From Gammaproteobacteria bacterium (GTDB taxonomy: Bacteria > Pseudomonadota > Gammaproteobacteria > SZUA-140): a stretch of DNA of 64,000 bases. The stretch covers positions 62,001 through 126,000 of the forward strand of contig JACREF010000009.1 in the NCBI GenBank assembly GCA_016218365.1, given 5' to 3'. Shown one piece after another: positions 1 to 8,379 of this stretch (positions are counted from its first letter, which is position 1; every line of letters begins with the position of its first letter). The notes beneath the pieces were generated by a model that saw only the letters and a program-made list of their open reading frames with translations, had not been told where the DNA came from and did not search any database. The translations under genes were made by a program, and so were the position numbers.

Positions 1-2
1 AG

Positions 3-305
3 TACCGCGATGACGTGCTGAATAATCCGCAAGGGCTGAACAACCTGTTGCAGCCCGAGCCGGTGATGCAGGAGGGCCGGCTCAAGGGGTATCGGCTGCA
101 GCCTGGCCCCGATTCCACGCTGTTTGAGCGCTATGGCCTGCAGCCGGGGGACATCGTGACCAGCATCAACGGCATTGCCCTGGACAGCCCGGCCAAGGGG
201 GTTGCGATCCTGCGTTCGGTGTCAGATGGCGGGGGTGACCGGGTTGAGGTCCAGATGATACGGCAGGGGGTGCCGCAGACGCTGTCTTTCAGCCTGAACG
301 ACTGA
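3..305 (+). CDS. gspC: Type II secretion protein GspC, C-terminal PDZ part (5' truncated by window)
   Basis: The reading frame is open from base 3 and ends at a TGA at 303-305. The visible 100 residues form a PDZ-like domain with the stretch YGLQPGDIVTSINGIAL, which is characteristic of the periplasmic C-terminus of GspC. GspC links the inner-membrane platform of the type II secretion system to the secretin GspD. The listed ORF begins at an internal GTG, but the frame continues upstream, so the real start lies outside the window. The rest of the gsp operon (D to N) is about 44 kb downstream, so gspC is detached from it here. A trypsin-like protease PDZ domain is the main alternative and is less likely given the NNLLQPEPVMQ-type lead-in. 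Confidence 0.8.
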   Translation, partial: YRDDVLNNPQGLNNLLQPEPVMQEGRLKGYRLQPGPDSTLFERYGLQPGDIVTSINGIALDSPAKGVAILRSVSDGGGDRVEVQMIRQGVPQTLSFSLND

Positions 306-411
306 TCTCTTGCCGGCAGCGGGGGTTTCACGTAAAATCCGCACTCCATTTATGCCGTACCGGGACCTGCCGGCTGGCGGCATATAGCCTACTTCAAGAG
401 GGTGACGACAG

Positions 412-618
412 ATGAAACCGGAAATCCATCCTGCCTATAAAGAAATCAGCGTGGTATGCAGCTGTGGCAATAACTTCAAGACCCGCTCGACCAGCGGGCG
501 GGGACTGCATATTGACGTCTGCTCGCAGTGTCACCCGTTCTACACCGGCAAACACAAGCTGGTGGATACCGCTGGCCGCGTTGACAAGTTCAAGCAGAAG
601 TATGGCCTGAAAAAATAA
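412..618 (+). CDS. rpmE: 50S ribosomal protein L31
   Basis: This 68-residue protein is the length of the zinc-binding form of L31. The sequence starts MKPEIHPAY and carries the CSCG and [11 protein letters not shown] cysteine motifs that hold zinc in the C+ type. L31 sits on the large subunit and bridges to the small subunit head. A purine-rich GAGGGTGACGACAG lies just upstream of the ATG. A strong intrinsic terminator follows 26 bases after the stop, so the gene is probably monocistronic. Confidence 0.97.
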   Translation: MKPEIHPAYKEISVVCSCGNNFKTRSTSGRGLHIDVCSQCHPFYTGKHKLVDTAGRVDKFKQKYGLKK

Positions 619-626
619 AGCGGCCC

Positions 627-1418
627 GTGCGAGCTTGCAGTAACAAAAAGGCGCCATTGATTGGCGCCTTTTTGTTGGGGCTGCTGGCTGTCGCCGCGGC
701 GGCTGCCGCAGATGACTGTCGTTTGCAGCAGGCGCCGGATCAGACGGTGGCCGTGATCCGGGTGACCGACGGCGATACGGTCCGCCTCGGTGACGGCCGG
801 GTCGTCAGGCTGATCGGCATCAATGCCCCTGAGCTGTCACATGACGGCTCCACCGCGCAACCCCATGCCGAGCAGGCCGCGGCCAGACTGGCGGAGCTGC
901 TGCAGGGCAGAGGGGGGGTCGGTGTGGTATGGGAGGGTGAGCACCGTGATCGGTATCAGCGGGCGTTGGCACATCTGTATCTCCCCGATGGTCAGAATGT
1001 GCAGGAGCTGATGGTGCGCGAAGGTCAGGCCATTGCCATCGCGGTGCCGCCCAATATCGCACAGTTTGCGTGTTATGCCCGGGCCGAACAGCAGGCGCGG
1101 CGCCACAGGCTAGGCTTATGGCGGCTGGCGTATTACCAACCGCTTTCAGGGGCGCAGCGGGATCCTGGCGTGGCGGGATTTCGACTGATCCGCGGACGGG
1201 TGCGCAGCATTGGTGACAGCGCAAAATCAGTATGGCTGAACCTGGAAGGTGATCTGGCGTTGCGGGTGGCCCGCAACGATCTGCAATATTTCTCCAGCCT
1301 TGATCTGCATCGGTTACTAGGTAAGGAGGTGGAGGCCAAGGGCTGGCTGCGCCCCTACCGAGGTCAGCTGGTCATGCAGCTGCGTCACCCGGGGATGCTT
1401 GAGGTGATAGCGCCGTAG
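627..1418 (+). CDS. Secreted thermonuclease-like (SNase-fold) protein with C-terminal OB-like extension
   Basis: The 263-residue product starts at a GTG. A signal peptide (KK, then an LLGLLAVAAAAAA-type core) is followed by an SNase domain at about residues 40-170. The motifs VTDGDTVRL, RLIGINAPE and DRYQRALAHLY carry the Asp and Arg residues used by staphylococcal nuclease for Ca-dependent cleavage of DNA and RNA. The last 85 residues look like a second small beta-barrel. The start is uncertain because an intrinsic terminator for rpmE overlaps codons 7-16; a TTG at 657 is an alternative but would remove the two lysines. Export to the periplasm or outside is expected. The terminator means full-length mRNA needs read-through from rpmE or a promoter very close to the start. 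Confidence 0.85.
   Translation: MRACSNKKAPLIGAFLLGLLAVAAAAAADDCRLQQAPDQTVAVIRVTDGDTVRLGDGRVVRLIGINAPELSHDGSTAQPHAEQAAARLAELLQGRGGVGVVWEGEHRDRYQRALAHLYLPDGQNVQELMVREGQAIAIAVPPNIAQFACYARAEQQARRHRLGLWRLAYYQPLSGAQRDPGVAGFRLIRGRVRSIGDSAKSVWLNLEGDLALRVARNDLQYFSSLDLHRLLGKEVEAKGWLRPYRGQLVMQLRHPGMLEVIAP
645..673 (+). terminator. Intrinsic terminator of rpmE, lying inside the next ORF
   Basis: AAAAAGGCGCC and GGCGCCTTTTT form a perfect 11-bp stem around a seven-base loop (656-662) and end in a T run. It follows the rpmE stop closely. The same bases encode part of the predicted signal peptide of the downstream nuclease. Confidence 0.9.
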
Positions 1419-1420
1419 CG

Positions 1421-2041
1421 TCAAGGACGTTTGCGCGCCACGAAATGGAGGACGGCACCGCTGCCCAGGTGGCGACCGTCGACGACGACATCGGTCAGCG
1501 CATCTTCAGACAGCATGATGTCACAGTGATCGGCGAGCTGGCGTAATTCAGTGTGATTATAGAGCAGGCTTGCATCCTGTGGCCCGCCGCTGTTGCAGCC
1601 GAGCTGTTCGCTGCGATAGCCTTCGACGAACAGCAGTCCGCCTGGTTTCAATGAGTCTTGCATGTGGCGGAACAGCCGCCGGCGTTGTCCGGGGGGCAGA
1701 TGCAGGAAGATGCAGACTGTCGCATCAAACGACTCGGTGGGCCAGTGCCAGTCAAACAGGTCCTGGCACTGGATGTCGATTGAAAGATCTAGTGTGTTGG
1801 CGCGGTCACGCGCCCGTTGCGTTGCATCGATAGACTTGTCGATGGACGTCACCTGCAAGCCGAGGCCGGCCAGCCACAATCCGTTGCGTCCCTCGCCGTC
1901 AGCGACGGACAGCACCCGCATGCCTGGCGTAAGCAGGTCGGTATGTGAGGTCAGCAGCGCGCTGGGGCGCTCGCCAAACAGGCTGTCGGCGCCCTGGTAG
2001 CGCCGGTTCCATTCCAGTCCCTTGTCATCAGGGGCGCTCAA
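1421..2041 (-). CDS. Class I SAM-dependent methyltransferase (TehB/Methyltransf_11-like)
   Basis: The ORF track opens too far upstream. The family-like part begins near LSAPDDKGLEWNRRY, so a TTG at 2041-2039 overlapping the aminotransferase stop (TTGA) is the best start, giving 206 residues. The SAM-binding motif I appears as VLSVADGEGRNGLWLA, motif II includes VTSIDKS, and FDATVCIFLHLPP is a motif-IV-like strand. The C-terminal half, with LKPGGLLFVEGY, is typical of small-molecule methyltransferases such as thiol or tellurite methylases. The substrate is unknown. The overlap implies translational coupling to the upstream aminotransferase gene on the same strand. Confidence 0.78.
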   Translation of the reverse strand: MSAPDDKGLEWNRRYQGADSLFGERPSALLTSHTDLLTPGMRVLSVADGEGRNGLWLAGLGLQVTSIDKSIDATQRARDRANTLDLSIDIQCQDLFDWHWPTESFDATVCIFLHLPPGQRRRLFRHMQDSLKPGGLLFVEGYRSEQLGCNSGGPQDASLLYNHTELRQLADHCDIMLSEDALTDVVVDGRHLGSGAVLHFVARKRP

Positions 2042-3225
2042 CCCGCCTGGCCAAGCGCGACCAGGGCGGCCGGGATGGCGCCGCCGCGCTCTATCCTTGC
2101 CTGGACACGGGACAGCACATCTTCGAGCGCGGCCAGGCACAGCAAGACATTGCGTCGGTTACAGGCCTGCCCCATCAGGCCGATGCGCCACACCTTGCCG
2201 GCCATCACGCCCAGTCCGGCGCCGATCTCAAGCTGGTAATCCTGCAGCAGCAGGCCGCGTACTGTGACATCATCGATGCCCTCCGGGATGTGTATGGCAT
2301 TCAGCTGCGGCAGACGCTCGGTCTCCGGTACAACAAAGCGTAATCCCATGGCCTCCAGTCCGGCCCGCAGTGCGCGATGATAATGGCGATGACGGCGCCA
2401 TGCCTGCTCCAGTCCTTCCTCATGCAGCATCACCAATGCCTCGTGCAGACCATACAGCGTATTGACCGGGGCCGTGTGGTGATAGGTGCGCTTGGCCCCG
2501 CTGCCCCAGTACCCCATGACCAGGGTCAGATCGAGGAACCAGCTCGGGATCCGGCTGCGGCGCGACTTGATGGCAGCAACCGCCCGCTCGCTGAAACTGA
2601 CCGGAGACAGTCCCGGCGGGCAGGACAGGCATTTTTGGCTGCCGGAGTACACGGCATCAATCTGCCAGTCGTCGACTCGCAGCTCGATGCCGCCGAGCGA
2701 GGTGACGGCATCGACGATGCTCAGGCAGTCATAGTGCCGGGCGAGCCGGGTTAGTGTGTTGACATCGGAGCAGGCCCCGGTCGAGGTTTCGGCATGGACA
2801 AAGGCCAGCGCCTTGACCCCGGGATGGGCGCGCAGGGCCGCCTCGACCTTGTCGGGATCGACGGCCCGTCCCCAGTCGTCACTGATGAGGATCGGGACAC
2901 CGCCCATCCGTTCAACATTCTCCTTCATCCGGCCGCCGAAAACACCATTCTGGCAGACTACGACCTTGTCGCCCGGTTCAATCAGATTGGCAAAACAGGT
3001 CTCCATACCGGCCGAGCCTGGGGCGGAAACTGGCATCGTCAACGGGTTGCTGGTCAGCATAGCCTGCTGCAGCATCATCTTTACCTCGTCCATCATCGAG
3101 ACGAACGCCGGATCCAGGTGGCCAATCGTCGGGCGCGCCATCGCGGACAGGACGCGAGGGTGGACGTCTGAGGGGCCGGGACCCATCAGCGTACGTACGG
3201 GTGGATAGAACGGCTTGAAATTCAT
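2038..3225 (-). CDS. Class V aminotransferase (serine/alanine-glyoxylate type)
   Basis: This 395-residue PLP enzyme has the fold-type I class V layout. MGPGPSDVHPRV stands near the N-terminus, HAETSTGACSD and SIVDAVTSLGG lie in the middle, and the Schiff-base lysine is in SGSQKCLSCPPG. The closest relatives by motif are serine-glyoxylate or alanine-glyoxylate aminotransferases; a phosphoserine or purine-catabolic (PucG-like) role cannot be excluded. It lies 78 bases downstream of glcF on the same strand. Glycolate oxidation makes glyoxylate and this enzyme would convert it to glycine, which is a coherent glycolate-salvage step. Confidence 0.85.
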   Translation of the reverse strand: MNFKPFYPPVRTLMGPGPSDVHPRVLSAMARPTIGHLDPAFVSMMDEVKMMLQQAMLTSNPLTMPVSAPGSAGMETCFANLIEPGDKVVVCQNGVFGGRMKENVERMGGVPILISDDWGRAVDPDKVEAALRAHPGVKALAFVHAETSTGACSDVNTLTRLARHYDCLSIVDAVTSLGGIELRVDDWQIDAVYSGSQKCLSCPPGLSPVSFSERAVAAIKSRRSRIPSWFLDLTLVMGYWGSGAKRTYHHTAPVNTLYGLHEALVMLHEEGLEQAWRRHRHYHRALRAGLEAMGLRFVVPETERLPQLNAIHIPEGIDDVTVRGLLLQDYQLEIGAGLGVMAGKVWRIGLMGQACNRRNVLLCLAALEDVLSRVQARIERGGAIPAALVALGQAG

Positions 3226-3302
3226 CAGCAGGGCCTCGTTGATACGGTTGAACGGCTTAGCAAGCGGTTAATATTGCGCGCCCCAAATGTCCGACTATTT
3301 TA

Positions 3303-4577
3303 CTAAGGTTTGAGTCGTGTATTCAATCCATCGAGCGACGCGCCCGTCAAACGGGCCTCAACCAGCTCTATCCAGTGCCTGACCGGGGTGACGGACTCCT
3401 GTTGCAGGAACAACTGGCAGCCAACATTGGCCGTGGCGATACAGGTCGGATTGCCGTGATGGAGTCCGGCCAGCTTGTTGCTGCGCAACTGCCTGGCCAG
3501 GGCGGGTTGTGTGATCGAATAGGTCCCGGCCGCACCGCAGCACAGATGGGGATCAGTGACCGGCGCAAGCACAAAGCCGAGTTTTTGCAGGATATCGCGG
3601 ATCGGGCCATCCAGCGCCTGACCATGTTGCGCCGAGCATGGCATATGCAATGCAATCCTTTGGGCGTCTGGTATGTGCGAGTCAGGGGTCAGTGCAGCCA
3701 GCTCCCTGGCCAGCAGTTCTGACAGGTCATACGTTTGTCCGGAGACCCTGGAGGCCCGTTGGGCATATTCCGGGTCATCGCGCATCAGGTGGGCGTATTC
3801 CTTGATCATTGCGGTACAGGCACTGGAGGTGGAGATGATGGCCTCGGCTCCGGCCACCAGCAACTGCCACCATTCATCAATATTGTTTCTGATCTGCTGA
3901 TGACTCAGTTCTGTATAGGTCAGATGATGGCTGGCTGCCCCGCAGCAGCCAGTGTTACCGGCGTGAACGACTGAGATACCCAGTCGGTCCAGGACGCGGG
4001 CGGCGATCAGGTCTACCTCAGGCAGCATCACTGGCTGAACACATCCAACAAGGAAGATGACGTGCCGTTTGTGCTGCTGTTTCGGCCAGTGATCCTGGGC
4101 CGCAGGTTTGGGGAGTTGAGCCGGTATGTGCTCCTTGAGCATGGCGGGCAGATAGCGTCTGAACTGATGGCCGAGGCGCAGCATGACACGGAATCTTTTC
4201 GGGTTGGCCAGCGACCAACGCAAAAATCCGCGTAACCAGCGTTCGCGCGCCGGGCGTTTGAGTTTTGGCTCAAGTGTCTCCCGGCCGATGGCGAGCAGTT
4301 TTGCATACTGGACCCCCGACGGACAACTGGTCTCGCACGAGCGGCAGCCGAGGCAGCGGTCGAGATGAGTCTGCGTCAGTCGCGTAGCCGGGTGGCCTTC
4401 AAGCATCTGCTTGATCAGGTAGATGCGGCCGCGTGGCCCGTCCAGTTCGTTGCCCAGCAGCTGATAGGTTGGGCAGGCTGCATTGCAGAAACCGCAGTGT
4501 ACGCAGCTGCGCAATATCGCATCTGCTAGTTGTCCGGATGGGGATTGGGCAATCTCTTCAGGGAGCTGGGTTTTCAT
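3303..4577 (-). CDS. glcF: Glycolate oxidase iron-sulfur subunit GlcF
   Basis: The protein has two ferredoxin-type 4Fe-4S motifs near the N-terminus (CVHCGFCNAACPTY and CLGCRSCETSCPSG) and two cysteine-rich CCG domains (GCCGAASHHL and CCGAAGTYS). That is the layout of GlcF. The ORF track uses a TTG four codons upstream, but the ATG at 4577 gives MKTQLPEEIAQ, which matches usual GlcF starts, and 424 residues. GlcF passes electrons from the flavin subunits GlcD and GlcE to the quinone pool at the inner membrane. Those partners are at 26.3-28.9 kb, so the usual glcDEF cluster is split. The gene probably forms a unit with the downstream aminotransferase and methyltransferase. Confidence 0.93.
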   Translation of the reverse strand: MKTQLPEEIAQSPSGQLADAILRSCVHCGFCNAACPTYQLLGNELDGPRGRIYLIKQMLEGHPATRLTQTHLDRCLGCRSCETSCPSGVQYAKLLAIGRETLEPKLKRPARERWLRGFLRWSLANPKRFRVMLRLGHQFRRYLPAMLKEHIPAQLPKPAAQDHWPKQQHKRHVIFLVGCVQPVMLPEVDLIAARVLDRLGISVVHAGNTGCCGAASHHLTYTELSHQQIRNNIDEWWQLLVAGAEAIISTSSACTAMIKEYAHLMRDDPEYAQRASRVSGQTYDLSELLARELAALTPDSHIPDAQRIALHMPCSAQHGQALDGPIRDILQKLGFVLAPVTDPHLCCGAAGTYSITQPALARQLRSNKLAGLHHGNPTCIATANVGCQLFLQQESVTPVRHWIELVEARLTGASLDGLNTRLKP

Positions 4578-4715
4578 GGTTGAGGCCAATTATCATGATT
4601 TTTAAGGGATTTTACCAGTGACATGATATCGTCAAACTTTACTCAAGGTTTACCGGGAAAGCCAACCATAAGGCGTATTTAAGGTGGCAGAAGGTTAAGC
4701 CGCTATCAGTCTGGG

Positions 4716-5795
4716 ATGAAAGTGTCGGAGAACAGGGCCATGGGGCTTGCTGAGAAATCGCTGGAAGCGGCGGATTTAACAGGGCTTTCACCGATAAATA
4801 CCCTGGAACCAAAGTTGCTCGAGGAATTGGTCGAGCACGCGACGATTGACCGTTATCCCCCGGGTCGGCATATCTTCAGGGAGCGCGATATCGATAACAG
4901 GACGGTGTTCCTGTTGTCAGGACAGCTGGCCTTGATGGCCAATGGCCAACCAGCGGTTACCGTCAAGTCAGATACCAGTGAGGCCTGTTACCCGATTGCC
5001 CAACACCAACCGCGGCTGGTCAGTGCGCTGGCGCGTACCAGCGTGACGGTTTTAAGTGTAGACACCGGCTTTCTCAGTCAACTGATCAGACGCAATGCAC
5101 CGGTTGCATCAGCCGACAGCAACAACGAGGTGCATGAGGAAGAGAGCGACCCACGGATCAACAGTCTGTTGAAGCGTCCGCTATTCGAACATTTACCCTA
5201 TGCCCACCGCCAGGTCCTGATGCGCAGGATGGTCGAGGTCCCGGTGGCGGCGGGCGAGGTGGTGATCCGTGAAGGCGAAGAATCCGAGAATTATTACCTG
5301 ATCGCCGAAGGGTGCTGCCGCTTGAGTCGCAGTGTCGGCGGGGATAGCGGCCAGGAGATCATCATGGGCGACCTGGACCCGGGGCACGGTTTTGATGAGG
5401 GGGCGCTGATTGAGAATGAGCCGAATGAATGGACAGTGACCATGCTGGAGGATGGGTTGTTACTCAAGCTCTCAAAAGGGGAGTTTCTGACCTTGCTGGT
5501 GCGGCCTTTTATAAAATGGGTTGGATGTGATGAAGCGCTGCTCCGGCAGACGGACGGTGCCGTGTTGCTGGACGTGCGTACCCCGGCCGCCTTTCAGCGC
5601 AATAATCTGCCGGGCAGTCTCAATATGCCATTGATCGTGTTGAGGCGGGCGGTCACCATTATTGATCGTACCCGGTCATACATTGTCTGTTGCGATGTTG
5701 GCCGACGCAGTGCGACGGCTGCCTTTTTGCTTGCCCAGCGGGGCATCGATACCGCGATCCTTGAGGGTGGCTTGCGCAAGTCCTTGCGAAAATGA
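4716..5795 (+). CDS. Tandem cyclic-nucleotide-binding domains fused to a rhodanese domain
   Basis: Three modules can be seen in 359 residues. A degenerate cNMP-binding barrel (about 35-125) contains YPPGRHIFRERD. A second, better conserved one (about 155-260) has VAAGEVVIREGEESENYYLI. A rhodanese domain (about 270-355) has LLDVRTPAAFQRNNLPGSLN and the active loop CDVGRRS with its cysteine. There is no signal peptide or DNA-binding helix, so it is likely cytoplasmic. The domains suggest nucleotide-controlled sulfurtransfer or persulfide binding. A second ATG at 4740 is possible. It is divergent from glcF. The exact function is unknown. Confidence 0.85.
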   Translation: MKVSENRAMGLAEKSLEAADLTGLSPINTLEPKLLEELVEHATIDRYPPGRHIFRERDIDNRTVFLLSGQLALMANGQPAVTVKSDTSEACYPIAQHQPRLVSALARTSVTVLSVDTGFLSQLIRRNAPVASADSNNEVHEEESDPRINSLLKRPLFEHLPYAHRQVLMRRMVEVPVAAGEVVIREGEESENYYLIAEGCCRLSRSVGGDSGQEIIMGDLDPGHGFDEGALIENEPNEWTVTMLEDGLLLKLSKGEFLTLLVRPFIKWVGCDEALLRQTDGAVLLDVRTPAAFQRNNLPGSLNMPLIVLRRAVTIIDRTRSYIVCCDVGRRSATAAFLLAQRGIDTAILEGGLRKSLRK

Positions 5796-6076
5796 TCAGG
5801 CCATTGTCTGGCGGCTCCTACCCAAAATTACCCGGTGCCTTAAGTCAAACTTAAGTTATGAGTATTCCCAAGGCCGGTTACCCGTGCTTTCCGGTAGAAT
5901 ATAAACCTACGGGGTAGAAACTTTTACTGCCGGGCCGCGTCTAATTTTTGGTTAAGGACGGCATACCCTGGAATGTATGATGTTTTGGCAAACGTTTTAT
6001 TAGCCCACTGTTATATATAATTTATTTCGTGTTTAAGGGTTGACCCCGGTCCTTTGCATGAGAATGGCGATCACGA

Positions 6077-8365
6077 ATGAGCAGAATATACAGGTACCTT
6101 TTGATAATACTGCTGCTGGCATTGTCCGGCTGTGAGGTGCTTAACCTTGATCAAACCAATGCCCCGACGACTATCAGCGGATCAGTGAAGGTCCCAGCCA
6201 AATTGCTCGCGGCAGTTCGCCAGCAGAGCGATAGCTCTACGTTTCTGGCCGGCGTGTTGCAGAGGTTGGTGCGCAGCAGTTATGCCAACGCCACGGGGAT
6301 CGTCGGGGGTACCACGGGTACCAGTGGCTCCTTTGTGCCGGTCTCTGGGATCACCGTCGAGCTGGTGCGTATGGTCTATGATCCGGCGAGCGGCGCGTAT
6401 TCCGAACAGATATTACCCTGTAATGGCGGTTGTCCGGTAACCGCCGTGGATGGCACGTTTACGTTGTCTACACTGCAGCAACCGTCCAGTGATATTGCAT
6501 TGAAGGTCACCTTTATCGATGTGAACAGCCAGCAGGTCATTATGCGCTCCCCGCTGTATGGCAGCAGCGTGGATATCAATCCAGTATCAGAGGCCGTGAC
6601 ACAGCTGATCACACCGGTTGTTGGTGGCACGGTGCCGTTGAGCAATTTCACGCCCAATGAAATCAAGGCATTGGTTTCTCTTGTGGATGATGAAACGCTG
6701 GATGTCAGCAATCTGGATTTCAACGCGGCCATCGCCAAGATCAAAACCGAGGCCAGCGATGTGCTGGCGAAATTCCTCGCTGGGTTCCAGGGGTCAGGCG
6801 AGATGCATGCGGTACGTCCCCATGATGTATTCCATATCATGGAGTCTGGCCTGCAATTGACTGCCCCGAACCTGAATTTCACCAATGGCGCAATGAATCT
6901 GAAAGCATCCTTGGGTGGCGGTGTATCGTTTGATGCCAACGCTAACCTGCAAAGCGGCAGCGCCATCTATTTTTGGGGGTTGCGAGGGTTGTTTGCCGGT
7001 GATCCGCTCAGGTTATTTGATCAGGCGCTGGATCAGCTGGTGCAGGATCCGGGTATTGTCGGGTATAACACCTTTGCCACCTACGGGCAGCCGATAGGCA
7101 TGGAAGGTATCATTGGTGCAGTTAATGGTAATGCCACCGCCTATTCCACTACCGAATCAGCGACCCCAGGATTTATCACCAACGACGGTGGGCTGATGGT
7201 GTTTCTGCGCGAGCAGGACAATGCCGGGCAGCTGGTATATGAGCGTGGTACCCGAATCCTGATGAAGAAATGGGTGAAGAGCGCAAATAATTATAACGAG
7301 CTGTATACCAACGCCAATTTCTTTGCGACCTATGATCCGAATGGCGCGACTATTAATAGGAATAATAATCAGGGTAATCAGGTGTCACCTGACCTCAACC
7401 CGATCATGTCTGCAAAGGCCTATAACGTCGTAACCTATCAGAGCCTTATCGATGCCGCTGGCGTCGAACAGGGCGCGGGGACCAGTCTGTGGTCGTTTAG
7501 TAACGCCGCCCCGGTGTTGCTCTCAGGCGGGGCCAACGCATCGACCAAGACCTTCGGGACAGTGCTGGTGTCGGGTGCTGGGGTCAATGCCGCAAAATAC
7601 TCCTACGGTACTGCGGCGGTTACGGTTCAGGCGAAGCCGCTGGACCCGTGCCCGAATTACTATCAGATCCAGGAAGGTGGGTCACTGATGCTGCGGCGTG
7701 ACAGTCTGAGTGCAGCGTGCCGCGGGCTGGCGGCCAGCGTCTTTGCCGGTACCGGCGGTGTGACGGCCGATGGCGAGGTCTTTATCGTGCCGCAGATCTA
7801 TGATGACCTGGAGGATGATGTCACGCTGGAGTTTCCAATCACTGGCGGTGCCGGGCGACGTGGCTGGTATATTGGTATGCAACAGGCCGTCGGCCTGATG
7901 GACGTGAACGTTACCGGCGTGTATCACGTCGTGGGGCAGATCACCGACCTGGATGCCGTTACCAAGGCGGTGACCCAGCGCAGTCTGCACGGCGATCTGC
8001 AGTTTGTGCCTAATTCCGGGGGTGTTCCGGGGAACAACATCGTCTCCGGGACCGTGCATGACAAGCGGATGGTCATGGATCAGATCCAGGTTGGTGATGC
8101 CGTTGCCGCTTCATTGTCCAAGACCTTCTCGCAGCGTAGTGATCTGAGTGGTGGCAGTTATCAGGTTGCAGCAGATGGCACGTTTACCTTCGCCCTGCCG
8201 GGTATGACTGAGACCGTGACCGGGATTGCCGGACAGGTGCTGACACTGGGCGATGGCAGCAAGGTGGCAATGTTGCTGGCGATCCCGGTGGTCAACAGCA
8301 CGACCAATGGCCGCGGCCTGTTGTTGCTGGCCCACGAGTTTCTGGTTCCATATCCGGTGCCGTAA
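6077..8365 (+). CDS. Large surface or periplasmic lipoprotein of unknown function
   Basis: The 762-residue protein begins with a short charged segment, a hydrophobic stretch and the lipobox LSGC at about residues 16-19, so it should be lipid-anchored after cleavage by signal peptidase II. The body is rich in Gly, Ser, Thr and Val. An early stretch (TTISGSVKVPAKLLAAV) resembles a carboxypeptidase-regulatory or Ig-like beta domain. I do not recognise the rest as a catalytic family. The codon use is slightly more AT-rich than in its neighbours. The 281-base region upstream is AT-rich and contains TATAAT at 6016-6021 but no clear -35 partner. Surface display is only an inference. Confidence 0.7.
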   Translation: MSRIYRYLLIILLLALSGCEVLNLDQTNAPTTISGSVKVPAKLLAAVRQQSDSSTFLAGVLQRLVRSSYANATGIVGGTTGTSGSFVPVSGITVELVRMVYDPASGAYSEQILPCNGGCPVTAVDGTFTLSTLQQPSSDIALKVTFIDVNSQQVIMRSPLYGSSVDINPVSEAVTQLITPVVGGTVPLSNFTPNEIKALVSLVDDETLDVSNLDFNAAIAKIKTEASDVLAKFLAGFQGSGEMHAVRPHDVFHIMESGLQLTAPNLNFTNGAMNLKASLGGGVSFDANANLQSGSAIYFWGLRGLFAGDPLRLFDQALDQLVQDPGIVGYNTFATYGQPIGMEGIIGAVNGNATAYSTTESATPGFITNDGGLMVFLREQDNAGQLVYERGTRILMKKWVKSANNYNELYTNANFFATYDPNGATINRNNNQGNQVSPDLNPIMSAKAYNVVTYQSLIDAAGVEQGAGTSLWSFSNAAPVLLSGGANASTKTFGTVLVSGAGVNAAKYSYGTAAVTVQAKPLDPCPNYYQIQEGGSLMLRRDSLSAACRGLAASVFAGTGGVTADGEVFIVPQIYDDLEDDVTLEFPITGGAGRRGWYIGMQQAVGLMDVNVTGVYHVVGQITDLDAVTKAVTQRSLHGDLQFVPNSGGVPGNNIVSGTVHDKRMVMDQIQVGDAVAASLSKTFSQRSDLSGGSYQVAADGTFTFALPGMTETVTGIAGQVLTLGDGSKVAMLLAIPVVNSTTNGRGLLLLAHEFLVPYPVP

Positions 8366-8379
8366 GCAGACCCCACGAC

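Noticed and set aside
5796-6076. Cyclic di-GMP riboswitch before the large lipoprotein
   Set aside because: The region has short repeats (CTAC/GTAG) but lacks the conserved GEMM core.
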